Positions 45,809 through 57,047 are shown, counted from the stretch's first letter. The stretch: 64,000 nucleotides of DNA from Tretioscincus oriximinensis (GCA_022410635.1 JAJVDF010000490.1:313385-377384); one strand, 5' to 3'. Numbers and translations: made by a program. Notes: a model not told the origin generated them from the sequence alone.

Positions 45809-48801
45809 CTGAAAGGAGGAAGAAATTAATTTTTTGTTTAAAACCTAAATAAATAATTGTTTAAGGTCAGACATGTCAGAACTGTCCATCAATAAGGTTT
45901 GTAATGAGCTGGTCATTATAAATTACGCAGCATCCTCTTATTGTTAATCTTTAGGGTGAATGAATGAAAAAAATAATAGATGATAAAGGAGATAGGTGTT
46001 AACAAAGTTTAGAAAGTATAAAAAATACATCTAATAATTCTCTCCATAAGTAATCCTATCCAGAAGATCCAAGCTTATCATTGAGTCCTTGATAGGAATT
46101 ATAATTCTAGCTCTATCAATATAGGCTTCCTACATAGAAATCATGATAAAGCTTTGGACCTTTATGGCTATAGAAGACTTTTCATGTGGTGCCACTTTTA
46201 ATGCTTGCAGCACTGGGGAGAAAGCCACTTTTTCACACTCTTTAACAGACACAACTATACCCCTGTTTTTAACATAGAAACTATGTTCTTGGGGGAAATG
46301 TGTGTTTTGAGGACTAGGAACTAACCAAGAAAATTAAATCTTAGTTAAGCTTTAACAAAAACAAAAAATGTATCGTTCCCACTTCACAAAGCGTTACACC
46401 TGTTTGCAAAACCAGAAAAGGTTAATCTAAGCTCTTTTAAGAATATCTCAGGAAAAAAAATAAAATCACACCTAATATTAATCACAGAAGTGCACTTCAG
46501 CATAGCCTTAGAACTTCAGCACAACACAAAAATATCTTAATTAGAAGCAAACTGGGTACTGCAAATACTGGTGCCTATTGTGGCTGAATGTACTGCCACA
46601 AAAATGGCTGCATTTGTCCTTCCACAGAGGGTGGGAGGGAAGGTATGGCTCTTTTAAATGTGTTTTTATGTTGTTTTTAATTTTCTGTTACCCGCCCTGG
46701 GACCTTTGGTGAAGAGCGGAATATAAATTCCTAAATAAATAAAAGGCTGGAAAACTTCAGTAAAACAAGAACATCACAATTAAATGTGTTTGCTTCTATT
46801 AACTACCTCTTGCCAATCTAGTGACCACCAGACATTTTTAACCCTTGCTGTGCCACGCTGCAATTCAAAATTGCCAGAGGGCACCAAGCTATACAAAAAC
46901 AACCTCTCAAATAAAATTAGTCTTATTTTAAACCAAAGCAAATCTAATCACATACCGGTACTACCTTTAAGGAAGCTATAAATATACACCAAATCACTAG
47001 CTGTAAGTTATGATGTTTACTACCTCTGAAAACAGAAAAAATGATGCCTCTTCATAGGACCTCAGAAAATCTAGGTTAACATCACTATGCTGCTGCTGCA
47101 GCTCTAAGATCTTTGCTAATTTATTTACATTTCTATACTGCCTTATACCCGAAGGCCTCAGGCCAGTTAACAATAAACGCCCAGTTAACATATTAAAACT
47201 GCCACCTCTAAAAAGTAAGAAACGCAACGCAAATTGAATTTGCATTCAATTTATTATCAAACATCCAAGACAATGATGATATTACCTATGCCCTTTCTGG
47301 ACTGTGCATTGTTCTAGGGTATAACTTAGAACAGGGGGCTGTCTTCTGTATGCCAGTTTAGCCTGTAACTGGCCTCTCCTACAAGATATATCCTACAGTA
47401 AGACTTGAAGCAAAAAGGTCGTAGCTGGATTAAAAAATGTTTGCTAAAATGCACCTTTAGATACTAATAACTTAGAGCACCTTAAGAGCCTAACAAGAAA
47501 AAGGTAGACAATATGAGCTTTCATAAACTAGCCAGGTGCTATGAAGGGAATCTACATTAACACTGTGCCTTCTTTGAACCCACCATTGCACTGAACATCT
47601 AAATTTAGTTCAGAAAGCACAGGAAGGGGGCTGGTAGCCCTTGGGAGACTAACAGGAGAAAAGTAGTAGGCATGATGCATCTAAAGAAGTAGACGTGTCT
47701 ATGAAAGATCATGCCAACTTTCTTTCTCCTGTTAGTCCCCAAGNGTTAGTAGGCCGCTTGCTGGACTTTAGTGAAGTCATCAGGGAATGAAATAAAAACC
47801 ACTGCTTGGCCTCATGCTACAAAACATCACGGCTGACCCTGACCTCTACCTGCAATATGTCTTATTTTGGATTATTTCTTAGAGTAAAGACCTCCAGTCA
47901 CCCACATGCCCTGGGCCTCCCCTAGTCTGTATTAGCTTGTGGGTGGCAGGTTGCTATTCTGAGATATGAACCAGAATGTGCATAGCAGAGAAAAGGCTGA
48001 GAAAACAAACGAGTCTAGTTGAATATGGTATCGCTCTGGATGCCCCTTTTGCACATTTACACTGTGCAATTCAGTTCACTGAATCCAGTACATTGGCCAA
48101 TTAAGTTCAGCCCTTCAAGGGTCCCTGTAAATGACTTTTTCTCGTATCTTGGAAGGGGCTGCTGGGCTCCTTTTTTTGCTTCCATAAGAACATAAGAAGA
48201 GCCATACCGGATCAGGCCAGAGCCCATCTAGTCCAGCATTCTGTCTCACACAGAGGCCCACTAGATGCACCTGGGCAGTCCGAACAGAGGAAGGCAAAAT
48301 ATGCTGCTCCTGTTCGTGACTCCCTGCAAATGGTGTTTCAGGAGTCCTGCCTGTGGCTCCATCCCGGAGGCAGCCTGGATAGCTTTAAGACAGGATTAGA
48401 CAACTCATGGACGCCAAGGGTCTTAGTAGCTACTAGGATGGATGTCTTGATGCCTCCGAGGTGGAGCAACTGACAGGATTTCCGAAATGCCTTTTGCAGG
48501 GCAGCTGAGGATTTCGCCTTCTTCTGTTCCAGGCTGCCCAGGGGGAATTGGGGGCCTCTGTGTGAGGCAGAAGGCTGCACCAGGTGGGCTCCGGCCTTTT
48601 ATCAGCTCCTCTTATCTTCTTTTCCTCATCCAGGTCGCTGCCCTTGATGCTCCCGGGTGGATCCCCCATGCAGGGGAGGCGGTTCCCCCACAGCCCAGCC
48701 TCTTGCCTTCGGGAACGGAGCCGCTGCTGCTGCCTCTGGGCCAACCCGCGGGAGGCCACACCGACGTACCTGAGTCCAGCCTGCCTCCAATACGCCACCA
48801 T
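45685..48801 (-). CDS. ATP5F1E: ATP synthase F1 subunit epsilon, complete
   Basis: Small subunit of the central stalk of mitochondrial ATP synthase, in the matrix. Exons complement 48770-48801 and 45685-45808 join in phase (AG/C, Ser11) to give 51 residues, the same length as human. Exon 1 encodes [10 protein letters not shown]. Exon 2 begins [17 protein letters not shown] and ends [10 protein letters not shown]. There is no cleavable presequence, as usual for this subunit. Intron 1 (2.96 kb) contains repeats including an inverted CR1 pair. It is transcribed toward TUBB1 (tail-to-tail), as in human. Confidence 0.97.
45809..48181 (-). other. ATP5F1E: ATP5F1E intron 1, repeat-poor part
   Basis: SINE/LINE tails lie at 46660-46745 (+) and 47113-47195 (-), a family C foldback copy at 47610-47775 and a family B copy at 47865-47995. 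The rest is unassigned AT-rich sequence. Confidence 0.6.
47610..47775. repeat. Foldback family C, folded copy
   Basis: It has left arm ggagactaacaggagaaaag and right arm ctttctcctgttagtcccca, with agaagtagacgtgtctatga between them. Confidence 0.58.
48182..48622. mobile_element. Inverted pair of CR1 3' ends in ATP5F1E intron 1
   Basis: 48182-48374 is a minus-oriented CR1 3' UTR (agaacataagaagagccat to catcccggaggcagcc). It is fused directly to a plus-oriented CR1 3' end (48375-48622) ending gctcctctta. The two halves are complementary over most of their length. Confidence 0.78.
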
Positions 48802-49170
48802 GGCTATTCGCCTCCCACGGGACGCTTCGCGACCACCAGCGGCTGCTTCACCTCACCTCGGGCAACGGGGAAGGTCGTCCGTCGTCGCCAAGGTGCGCGA
48901 AAATGGCCGAGTGTACGGGACAGGCGCCACCCGGAAGGGCTCTTGAAGACCCGGATGCCGTCGCGTCACGCCGGCCAATAACAGAGCGCGCGTCAAGCTC
49001 GAGGGCGGCGGCTGCTCAGAAGCGCTCGGCGATCCTATTGGAAGCGCGCGCTGGATGCAAATCGCCGGGCAGGCGCACTATGACTCCCTCCAATTAGAGG
49101 ACGGCTGGGGGCGGCGCTTGTATCTTGATTGGCACGGCGCGCAACACGCGCACGAAGGGAATCGCCTGTG
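48640..49170 (-). promoter_or_regulatory. ATP5F1E: CpG-rich promoter of ATP5F1E
   Basis: CpG-dense island spanning exon 1 and upstream sequence. ETS/GABPA-like CCGGAAG is near 48931, a YY1-like AAATGGCCG near 48900, and CCAAT boxes occur on both strands (ccaataac about 48975, cctattgg about 49033, gattggc about 49127). These are typical of nuclear genes for oxidative phosphorylation. No TATA box. Confidence 0.65.
48770..48801 (-). CDS. ATP5F1E: ATP5F1E coding exon 1
   Basis: ATG at 48801-48799, ten codons [10 protein letters not shown] plus AG of Ser11, donor ctcag/gtacgt. A longer open frame runs on into the intron but is not coding. Confidence 0.96.
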
Positions 49171-49236
49171 AAGCTGAAGGTTTGTGTAAGATCACGCATA
49201 GGCTGGACGTGGTGACTAGAGAAAACTTATTTTCTC

Positions 49237-49486
49237 CGTTATTTATTTATTATTTATTTGTACTTGTATCCCGCCCTATACCCGAGACATAGGGTGGCGG
49301 CGCAGATAGCTTTTGCTGCTTTCTCCACAACAGACACCCTGTGGAGTAGGTGGGGCTGAGAGAGTTCAAAGAACTGTGATTGGCCCAAGGCCACCCAGCC
49401 GGCTTTCATGGAGGAGCTGGGAATCGAACCGGGAGTCTACCAGGGGGCGAGTCCAACACTCAACCACTACACCAAACTGGCTCACA
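49237..49486 (-). mobile_element. CORE-type SINE, nearly full-length
   Basis: Plus strand: tail gtatcccgccctatacccga, CORE region ggcccaaggccacccagccg, box B complement gggaatcgaaccgggag and box A complement aaccactacaccaaactggc. Confidence 0.85.
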
Positions 49487-49496
49487 CAACACTGGG

Positions 49497-49872
49497 ACTA
49501 GAGGTCCTTCCTTAAACCTGATGGGCAGGTGAGTGAGGACAGACAAAGGATTTCGTCACCCACAGGGTCATTGGTCTGTGGAATTTACTTCCAGAAGAGG
49601 TGGAAGCATGGATAGTTTTAAGGCAGGATTAGACAAGTTCATGGAAGCCAAGGGCATAAATAGCTACTAGGATGGATCTTTTGGTGCTGCCTCCGGATGG
49701 AGCAACAGGCAGGATTCCTGAAATCCACTTTGCAGGGTGTCGAGAACAGGTGAAGATTTCGCCTTCTTCTGTTCCAGGCTGCCCAGGTGCAATGCGGGGG
49801 CCTCTGTGTGGGACAGAAGGCTGGACTAGATGGGCTTTGGCCCCATTCAGGAGGGCTCCTCTTATGTTTTAG
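49497..49872 (+). mobile_element. CR1-type LINE 3' end
   Basis: RT-ORF remnant (gtggaatttacttccagaag, aggattagacaagttcatgg) and a 3' UTR ending gggctcctcttatgttttag. Well preserved. Confidence 0.8.
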
Positions 49873-49902
49873 GTGTTACTGAAGTTCCCCCCACCCACTC
49901 TG

Positions 49903-50815
49903 CATAAGAAGAAGAAGAACTTGTTCCTTATATCCCGCTTTTCTCACCTTTCAAAGGGACTCAAAGCGGCTTACAAGGACATATTTTGCCCGAAGGCTCA
50001 CATTCTATCTTCCCCACCAGGCTATGGTGGTTCCCATGTATCTACTTGCAGTCAATTGCAATTTCTTGCAATTCATGCTTTCGAATAGCTGGGTTGGCTA
50101 GAGCTACAGGCTAGAAGGTGCTCACCCCTCCCTGAAGGAACCATTTTCAGGCCTGACAGAATCCATCTTGTAAGCAGACCTAACAGAAACCATTTTAAAA
50201 GCATGTCAGAAATTTAGCTAGGCAGAATATAAGAGGCTTAGTGGAAAATACTGACATACAGAAGCTTAATTACTTGTAACCCAGTCATTTGACCCAGCCA
50301 GTAGTTAGAGACCTGAAGGCCTTGTAAAACTGGCTGAAACAAGTTTTCTAGGGAACTAGATAAGCCAGAGAGTGAAGAATGTTTTATTATCTACTCAAGG
50401 CTTTTAGTACTCCCTTCAAGTGTTACTCCCTTCCTACCGTTATCTATTGTACTATGCAGCTGTGATGCTTATATCTACAAGTTATGTTTTGTTACACTTT
50501 NCTATGAGCATAAAAAGAGTGTCTTGTGAATAAACAAGGGCTCATCTACCCAGACCCCGTATCTGTGTTGTCATTCGTCCAAGCCTTCATGGGGTCTTAG
50601 GAATTGGTTCGTATTTGAGTCCACCACAGGTTGAAGGAATCCAGGTGCGTTCTAGCAACGTCGGAAGTCCCTTCAAGTGGTGACCACAGGTTGAAGGAAT
50701 CCAGGCACGTTCCAGCAACGTCGGAAGTCCCTTCACCTCCCCACTTCCAACACAGGGCTTCGAAACCCCATCTCCCAGGCGAGAGACGAATTCCTAAGCA
50801 ACCGAGCTATGCTTG
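49903..50815 (-). mobile_element. tRNA-derived SINE interrupted by a solo LTR
   Basis: SINE parts are 49903-50132 (tail and body, gaagaagaagaacttgttcc to gtgctcacccctccc) and 50736-50815 (the tRNA-like head, cacagggcttcgaaacccca to gcaaccgagctatgc). The gap is exactly filled by an LTR at 50133-50735. Confidence 0.88.
50133..50735 (+). mobile_element. Solo LTR of an endogenous retrovirus
   Basis: A 603-bp element begins TGAAGG and ends CCTTCA (inverted termini, TG...CA), with a 6-bp target duplication CCTCCC at 50127-50132 and 50736-50741. It contains a TATA-like cataaaaag near 50510 and AATAAA at 50529-50534. The last 112 bp hold a 60-bp tandem duplication (units starting 50624 and 50684). 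It has no viral genes. The 6-bp duplication fits class II-like retroviruses, but I do not assign a family. Confidence 0.87.
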
Positions 50816-51349
50816 CATAAGAACATAGTTTTTCTCTCTTCACCTTATCCATCCCATGCCTGATTTTATACACTTCAATCTGCTTACCTCTAGTACTATG
50901 GACAGCAGTTTCCATTCTTCTATAGTGGATGTTCGCTGCTGGCTGGGTGTGGGGACATGTGATTGATTTCTAGTTCCTTAGGACTCACATAGTACTGATT
51001 CAGCACTTTATGGATCCCACCTTTAAGGTATATTTGTTGCAGAAATATCATATATAATAAACAAACAAATTGTTTCCCACATGTATTCACTTTATTGTGG
51101 ATCCTCCTATACAGCAAAAAAAAAAAATTAGATGCACTTGTGGAATTCAATGGTCATTTTGAACAAGTAATTTGAGGCCTGATGTCACACCAAGCTTACA
51201 TTCATTGCTGCTAAAACATGCAAACATTCATTTTGTAGTTTTGAAGATATTGCATGCTCAAAGGTTGTTCCCATATTATTCAGAAAATATCAACAAATAA
51301 TTGGTATAAACAAACAGATCTCAGTTTCTGGCGATCTGTCATACAGAGG
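50816..51349. other. Unassigned intergenic sequence
   Basis: AT-rich with no gene or named repeat. Confidence 0.5.
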
Positions 51350-52231
51350 CTATAGAGGGTAAATTGGGGGTGATGGCAGAGGGAGATTATTGCAGTGGTT
51401 GACAGCTGTTGAGGAACTATGGTGGCTGGATAGATCCAAAAATGACAGGTTTGACTGTTCCTGTTCTGCTAAAGCAACAAAGCTTGAAATCTTTGTGGGT
51501 ACAGAAGAAGTGCAAAAAGGGGCATCTCGGAGGCTGGAGGCATCCAGAAAGGATGGTATGACAAAATCAGAAGCATCAAAAGAGCTCGAAGATGACGAAC
51601 TAGTAGAATAAGGAGACGTCACAGTGGCAACATTAGTGAGGTCGAATGAGTCAGAGGAGGAAGAAGAAGAAGTAAGATCAGAAATTTCTACCAAGGACGT
51701 AGAGACCATGTAATGGAAATCCTGTAGGTTTAGAGAGGTATGAGAGGATAAATCCAGGGAAGAGGGTGATGTTGGAAGTTCTAGAGATGCTGTAGAAGAA
51801 AGACTGGAGAGGTCTATTGAGACCGTAGAAGTGAAGCTAGAAGACCGTACAGAGTTGGAAGAGGCGAGACTAGAAATGTCCAATGAAACTGAAGAGCTGA
51901 GACTGGAACGTTCCCAGGAACCAGAGGACAATATACTGGAGAGATCCACTGAAATAGATGAGCTACGAGATGAATCCAAAGAGGGTGAAGACGAGGAGAG
52001 ATTTGAGAGATCTGGAGATGACAAAGAGGCACAGCCAGAGAGACCCAAGGAGGACGAAGTATCGCTTGAACAGTTCCAAGACTCTGATGAGCTGGAGCTG
52101 AGGATGTCAAGGGAATCTGAAAAGACTAACGTGGAAGTAAATTCCAAGGAAGCCAAAGACTTGAGGCCTGATTGGTCCAGGGAGGCACGGTAGGCAGTCC
52201 CAGAGAGATCCAGGAGGGCAGAAGATCCAGT
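51350..52231 (-). other. Serine-rich repetitive open reading frame, status unknown
   Basis: The minus strand is open for about 294 codons from just after a stop at 52232-52234 to TAG at 51352-51350. The translation is dominated by Ser with recurring SLDLSS/SVSLDISS/SIDLSSLSS motifs spaced 10-25 residues apart. There is little signal sequence, no Cys pattern and no known domain. The frame has no ATG near its start (first Met far downstream, within HYMVS), so if translated it would need an upstream exon. A weak acceptor (gaccaatcag) lies near 52170. Antisense, part of it reads as an acidic 120-codon frame. The host tract is purine-rich on the plus strand, so this may be a decayed repeat, a lineage-specific exon or chance. 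Confidence 0.3.
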
Positions 52232-52796
52232 TTATAAAACAAGACAAATCCACAAGACTATTTGGTAGTTAATAGCATCCACTGTAGTTCTATTATTGTT
52301 GCGTTTTGGTAATACTTTGATGCTCTTTTTTATGCTAGGAAAACAAAACAAAACCAATTACGTTTAAAATGTCTCACATCTGCACTTTACAGTGTGCCAC
52401 TGAGTCATTGCTGACTTCATGCAGGGGTTTTGATAGTGGTTTGCCAATGCATAGTTCAGGAGAAAGGCTGAGGCTCAAACTAGCAACCATCTGCTTTCAA
52501 GGCACTTTGCTCCACAACTAACTCATCAGCCTGTATTTTCACTGATTAACGTCTTTCTGGTTTTGTTTTTTTAGATGGGTTATAGGAAGCAAAACCTTTT
52601 AACTATCAAACTTGGCTTCTGCTACAGACAGATTCTGTGCACGTTTCTAGCCTATTGCAAGATTCAAGAGCTTTTTTCTCTTTCTGTTTGTGATATGTTG
52701 ATTTTATGTAAATTTAAAACAATTTTAAAAACCCCACATAATTGAATTTATTTTAATTTAATCACAAAAAGTATGTGTTGCTTCACATGTCTGCTG

Positions 52797-54465
52797 CTAC
52801 AAGGAAAGGAAGAAAGGGAATAAGGATGGATTAAAAACAAGAAGAGGGGGAATGAGAGAGAGAGGTGGGAGACAAAGGATAGAGGAAAAGGACACAACAC
52901 AAGGACCAGAGGGCCCTCCTTAAAACTGTTGGGTAGAAAAGTGAGAACAGACAAAGGAAAGTATTTTTTCACCCAGAGGGTCATCAGCATGTGGAATTTA
53001 CTTCCTGAAGAGGTAGTGGTAGCTAACAGCTTGGATAGCTTCAAGACAGGACTAGACAGGTTTATGGACACTAAGGGTATAAATGGATACTAAGATAGTT
53101 GTCTGGATGTAGCCTCCGGGATGGAGCAACAGGCAGGACTCTTGAAATACCATTTGCAGGGAGTCACGAACAGGAGCAGCATATGCTTTCCTCTGTTCGG
53201 ACTGCCCAGGTGCATCTGGTGGGCCTCTGTGTGACACTTGGACTAGATGGGCTCTAGACCAATCCAGTATGGCTCTTCTTATGTTATGTTCTTAGGAGGC
53301 AGGGAGGGATGGGAGAAAAAGAAGGGAGGATGGTGGGAGGGTTATGGGAGGAAAGGAGAGAGAGAAGGGAGGGAAACACGGGAGAGAACATAAGAACATA
53401 AGAAGAGCCATACTGGATCAGGCCACAGCCCATCAAGTCCAGCATTCTGTCACACACAGAGGCCCACCAGATGCACCTGGGCAGTCCGAACAGAGGAAAG
53501 CAAAATATGCACTTGTTCATGACTCCCTGCAAATGGTATTTCAAGAGTCCTGCCTGTTGCTCCATCCCGGAGGCAACATCCAGACATCCATCCTAGTATC
53601 CATTTATACCCTTAGTGTCCATAAACCTCTCTAGTCCTGTCTTGAAACTATCCAAGCTGTTAGCTACCACTACCTCTTCAGGAAGTAAATTCCACAGGCC
53701 GATGACCCTCTGGGTGAACAAATACTTTCCTTTGTCTGTTCTCACTTTTCTACCCAACAGTTTTAAGGAGGGCCCTCTGGTCCTTGTGTTGTGTGATAGA
53801 GAAAACATTTTTTCTCTATTCACCCTGTCGAGAATAGAGGGAGAAGGGAGAGATGAGTGGAAGAGAGAAAATGGAAAGAGGGAGGTTGGCTGGATGCTTG
53901 GACAGAATAACTGGGAAGATGGGTAGATGGGAGGAACTGAAGGAAGGGAATGGATGTATGGGTGAGAGATAGGAGAGGGAGAATCAGAGGATGGGCTGAT
54001 AGATGAATGGGAAGAAGAGGGAGAATGAATGGATGGATGAATATAAAAGAAGGAGAATGGAGAGGAAGGACTGCAGAAGTGAGGGAGGCATGACAGGAGA
54101 AAGAGGGGAAGGAGGAGAGAGGAACACGCCAGGGAGAGGAAAGGAGGCGGATAGGAGGGAATGAGAATCGCATGGGGTTGGGGAAAAAGTGAGGAAATAA
54201 AACAGTGAAGTCAGGATAAGGTGAGGAAGGCAGTGAGGTGAGAGGGGTGTGTGAGGGGGAGAGGATAAGAGAGGCAGTGAGGGAGAGAGAGGAAAGCAAA
54301 GCAATAAGGAATGGAGGAAGAGGAGGAGAGGGAGAGATCCTGAAAAAGATTTCTTGAGAAAAGAAATGGGGTCAGAATCCAGGAGTGGAGTTGGAGATAA
54401 GAGGAACAGGAAGGGCAAAGGGGTGGGACAGAAGGAAAGCAAGGGGGAAAAGTGGCTGGACAATA
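52797..54465. repeat. Purine-rich (GA) tract interrupted by CR1 copies
   Basis: The plus strand is overwhelmingly A/G (gggag, ggaag, gagag motifs) at 52797-52904, 53297-53386 and 53827-54465. Two CR1 3' ends sit in its interior. The Pro/Leu/Ser-rich open frames on the minus strand are products of this composition. Confidence 0.75.
52905..53826. mobile_element. Inverted pair of CR1-type LINE 3' ends
   Basis: A plus-oriented copy lies at 52905-53296 and a minus-oriented one at 53387-53826, separated by 90 bp of purine tract. The minus copy keeps the RT C terminus intact (GLWNLLPEEVVVANSLDSFK at 53593-53823). The arms are largely complementary over about 390 bp. Confidence 0.87.
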
Positions 54466-54479
54466 TATAGCCCACTACT

Positions 54480-56329
54480 AATGGGCTTTTCTGCTGGTTG
54501 AAAATAATAAAGTATTTATTAAAATAATATTCATTTAATATTATTTATTAAAAAAATATAAAAGTAAATATTTCAATTTTAAAAAATACTCATATTTGCC
54601 ACCAGGGCTTCCAAATGGGTAGGTGAGAAATTGTAAACTTTCTTTTAAAGCCTTATCAAAGCTTGGTTATGTAACTGAGCCTTAGAATGAATTTGTGAAA
54701 CTGCCTGTAAAATCAGCCGGTGACCTACAGCTAGAAAACAAGCTTTTAAAGTATCCTGAGCTGACCTTTCCTCTGGATGTTACTAGTGGATGCTGCAGCA
54801 CAGCTTGTGACCAGTCTATTTGTAATTGATTTAACTTAAGCACCGTGAACTGAATACGGAGGTCACCTTTGAGTTTTGACGGGTGTCTGTAATTCTTCCA
54901 CGGGAGCCGCAGCCTTTTCTTCCATTAAAGCTTAACAACAACATAAATTAAATTATTATTGTTAATGTACTAAAGCTCCTTTTGAGACAGGAAATGAGTA
55001 ATTCAACAAAAAACAAGCCAACAATTTGCAGTGGTCGCCAAAAGTCTTATATAATATATAACTTACAAGGTGTGGATAAGTGACTTGCTTAGATCAACAC
55101 CCACACAGATCTTGAATTACCTCTGCCATTTGCAGGTTGCCTTACAAAGCTAAATAAAAATTTTCCAGCAATTTCAGTTGGTATTTTTTTCAATTGGAAT
55201 TTTGACTGTGAAAGGACTCTGTGTAAATACACTTGCAATATCCATGGGGCTATTTTTCTTAACTCTTGTTCGTGTGTGTTGCATGTATAATTCCTATGAC
55301 CCACCCTTGTTAAAATCAGGCACGTTTTGGTAAAGTTAACTTAATCAGATAATGTAAAAATGATGGAAATTCAAGGCAATAGAAATGTTAGGCTGCTAAA
55401 TAAAAGGCTTTTCTTTCCATCTGATTAATGGCTTCTTGAAGAACCAGAGGAAAATAGGCATTTTTCTTTACAAACAAAAACACAGACAAAAAAAAATCAG
55501 AGTATTCAAAGACGGAAAGCTTTTGGATCTAGGAGGAAGATCCCAAATGCAGCCTTGTCTCATGTACAGCGTAACCATTCTGTGAAGAAACACGGTACAT
55601 AACACAATCAAAACGACACTTGCAAAGCAACGTACCTTTGAAATCTGTGGATTTGCTACCTTTCTCTAAGGCGGCCCATATTCAGCTGGGTTGCTAAAGC
55701 GTGGCTTCCCTTCTCGGTAATGACCCTAATCTTTCACAGGCTCCAGGAGTCACAAGCGTTCCATGCTGATTTAAATGCAGGTCATCCTTTAGCAAATCTC
55801 TAACAGCTCCGGCAGCGTTCAGTGTAGAGATGCCGCATCATATCCTCTTTAATTGGCTGAGTAACAATTCTTTTCTTCCACTCTAGTGGCCCCAGCTACA
55901 CTTATGCTGTTAAAACAGTTTCAGTCTTAAATAAGTGGATTGGAAAATAGGGCGGGGGAAAGGGTTTATTCCAGTTCTTCAGATGGTTTAAATGTATGTG
56001 TGTGATCAGAGTCAAGTGACTAATTATTAACTATTTGGCAAAATTTATGGATTCAACTTCCAGTATAACAGAAGAATTGTAAAAAAAGAAGTTTCAGAAG
56101 TAATAGTTCTTTTGACAAATTTCAGTCTGCCATTTCAGACTGTGGTTTTTTGAATAACTTATTATTACAAATATTTATACAGTATATACNATTTTTATAT
56201 AAATACAGTCTTGCTTTCATCTTTTGGTTGAGCAAAGTCATTTGTGGGCCACTGTGAGAAGCAGAATAATGCAATGTCAGTTATATCCAGATTTCGGAAC
56301 GTGAAAGAGCAGTGGACTATTCAGGAATA
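54480..56329. other. Repeat-poor intergenic segment
   Basis: About 1.8 kb in which I recognise no transposon, no coding exon and no simple repeat beyond A/T runs at its left edge. It has mixed composition and looks unlike its surroundings; it could be conserved non-coding DNA. Confidence 0.45.
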
Positions 56330-56690
56330 GCATGTTTATATTTTGGAACAATGTAAGTTTGACTTAATAAAAGAAAAATGTATCTGGCTACAAGAATAAT
56401 TAACCCTGCTTTAAGCGTTAGGGCAAAATGGGGGAAATTAACATCAATGTCAAATGATATTCTATTTAATGATGAGTTGTATAAGAATATTAAGATGTTA
56501 TTAGAGATATTTGATTGAAAAATTTTGAGTGGGAGGAAAGGGGTATAAAGATGTATGTAAGAAGCTTATATCTNATCACGACGTATTAATATTGTACTGT
56601 AAAAAAGATGTATATTTTTTGTGTAGAAATGGGGCATGTATATATGTTGGAAATAATAAAAATTCAATTTTAAAAAATAAAACGGAATAG
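56330..56690 (+). mobile_element. L1-like 3' UTR remnant
   Basis: A/T-rich sequence with ggaggaaaggggtataaaga, a run of tgtatat motifs and an end aataaaaattcaattttaaa, similar to the L1 3' ends at 3.8 and 4.8 kb. Confidence 0.5.
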
Positions 56691-57047
56691 TAGACTTAAC
56701 GGGCTTTGGCCTGATCCAAGAGAAGACATTTTATGTTCATACTACTGAAATAAGCCAAGGGGCTGAGTTATGAGGANTAGAAAAGTTATAGGTTTGACTC
56801 AGTGGAGCACTTTTTATGTCAAAAATAATGTTTGAAATTGGTTCTTCCTAGTATAAAATGAAGGCTTCCCCCCCTCTAATGTCAATATATTATGTTTTGA
56901 TTATATTTGCATTTTGAGCAGAAGTCTGTTGTTCAAAATATTGCTCAAAATGAGACACTGAATTCTGCTCACCTGACTGCAGCATCCTATGCTGCAATGG
57001 TGAGAAGATACATGAGACTTCAATCCCCCAAGGTCCATGCAGATCAG

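Noticed and set aside
48433..48768. Extension of the frame beginning [10 protein letters not shown] past ten codons
   Set aside because: The donor ctcag/gtacgt ends exon 1, and exon 2 at 45808 restores the known ATP5F1E sequence in phase.
51831..52193. Acidic 120-codon plus-strand frame
   Set aside because: Antisense of the serine-rich frame; Glu/Arg content follows directly from the purine-rich strand. Not called separately.
53820..54475. Two minus-strand frames of 159-163 codons rich in Pro, Leu and Ser
   Set aside because: Low-complexity product of the GA-rich tract; no ordered motif.
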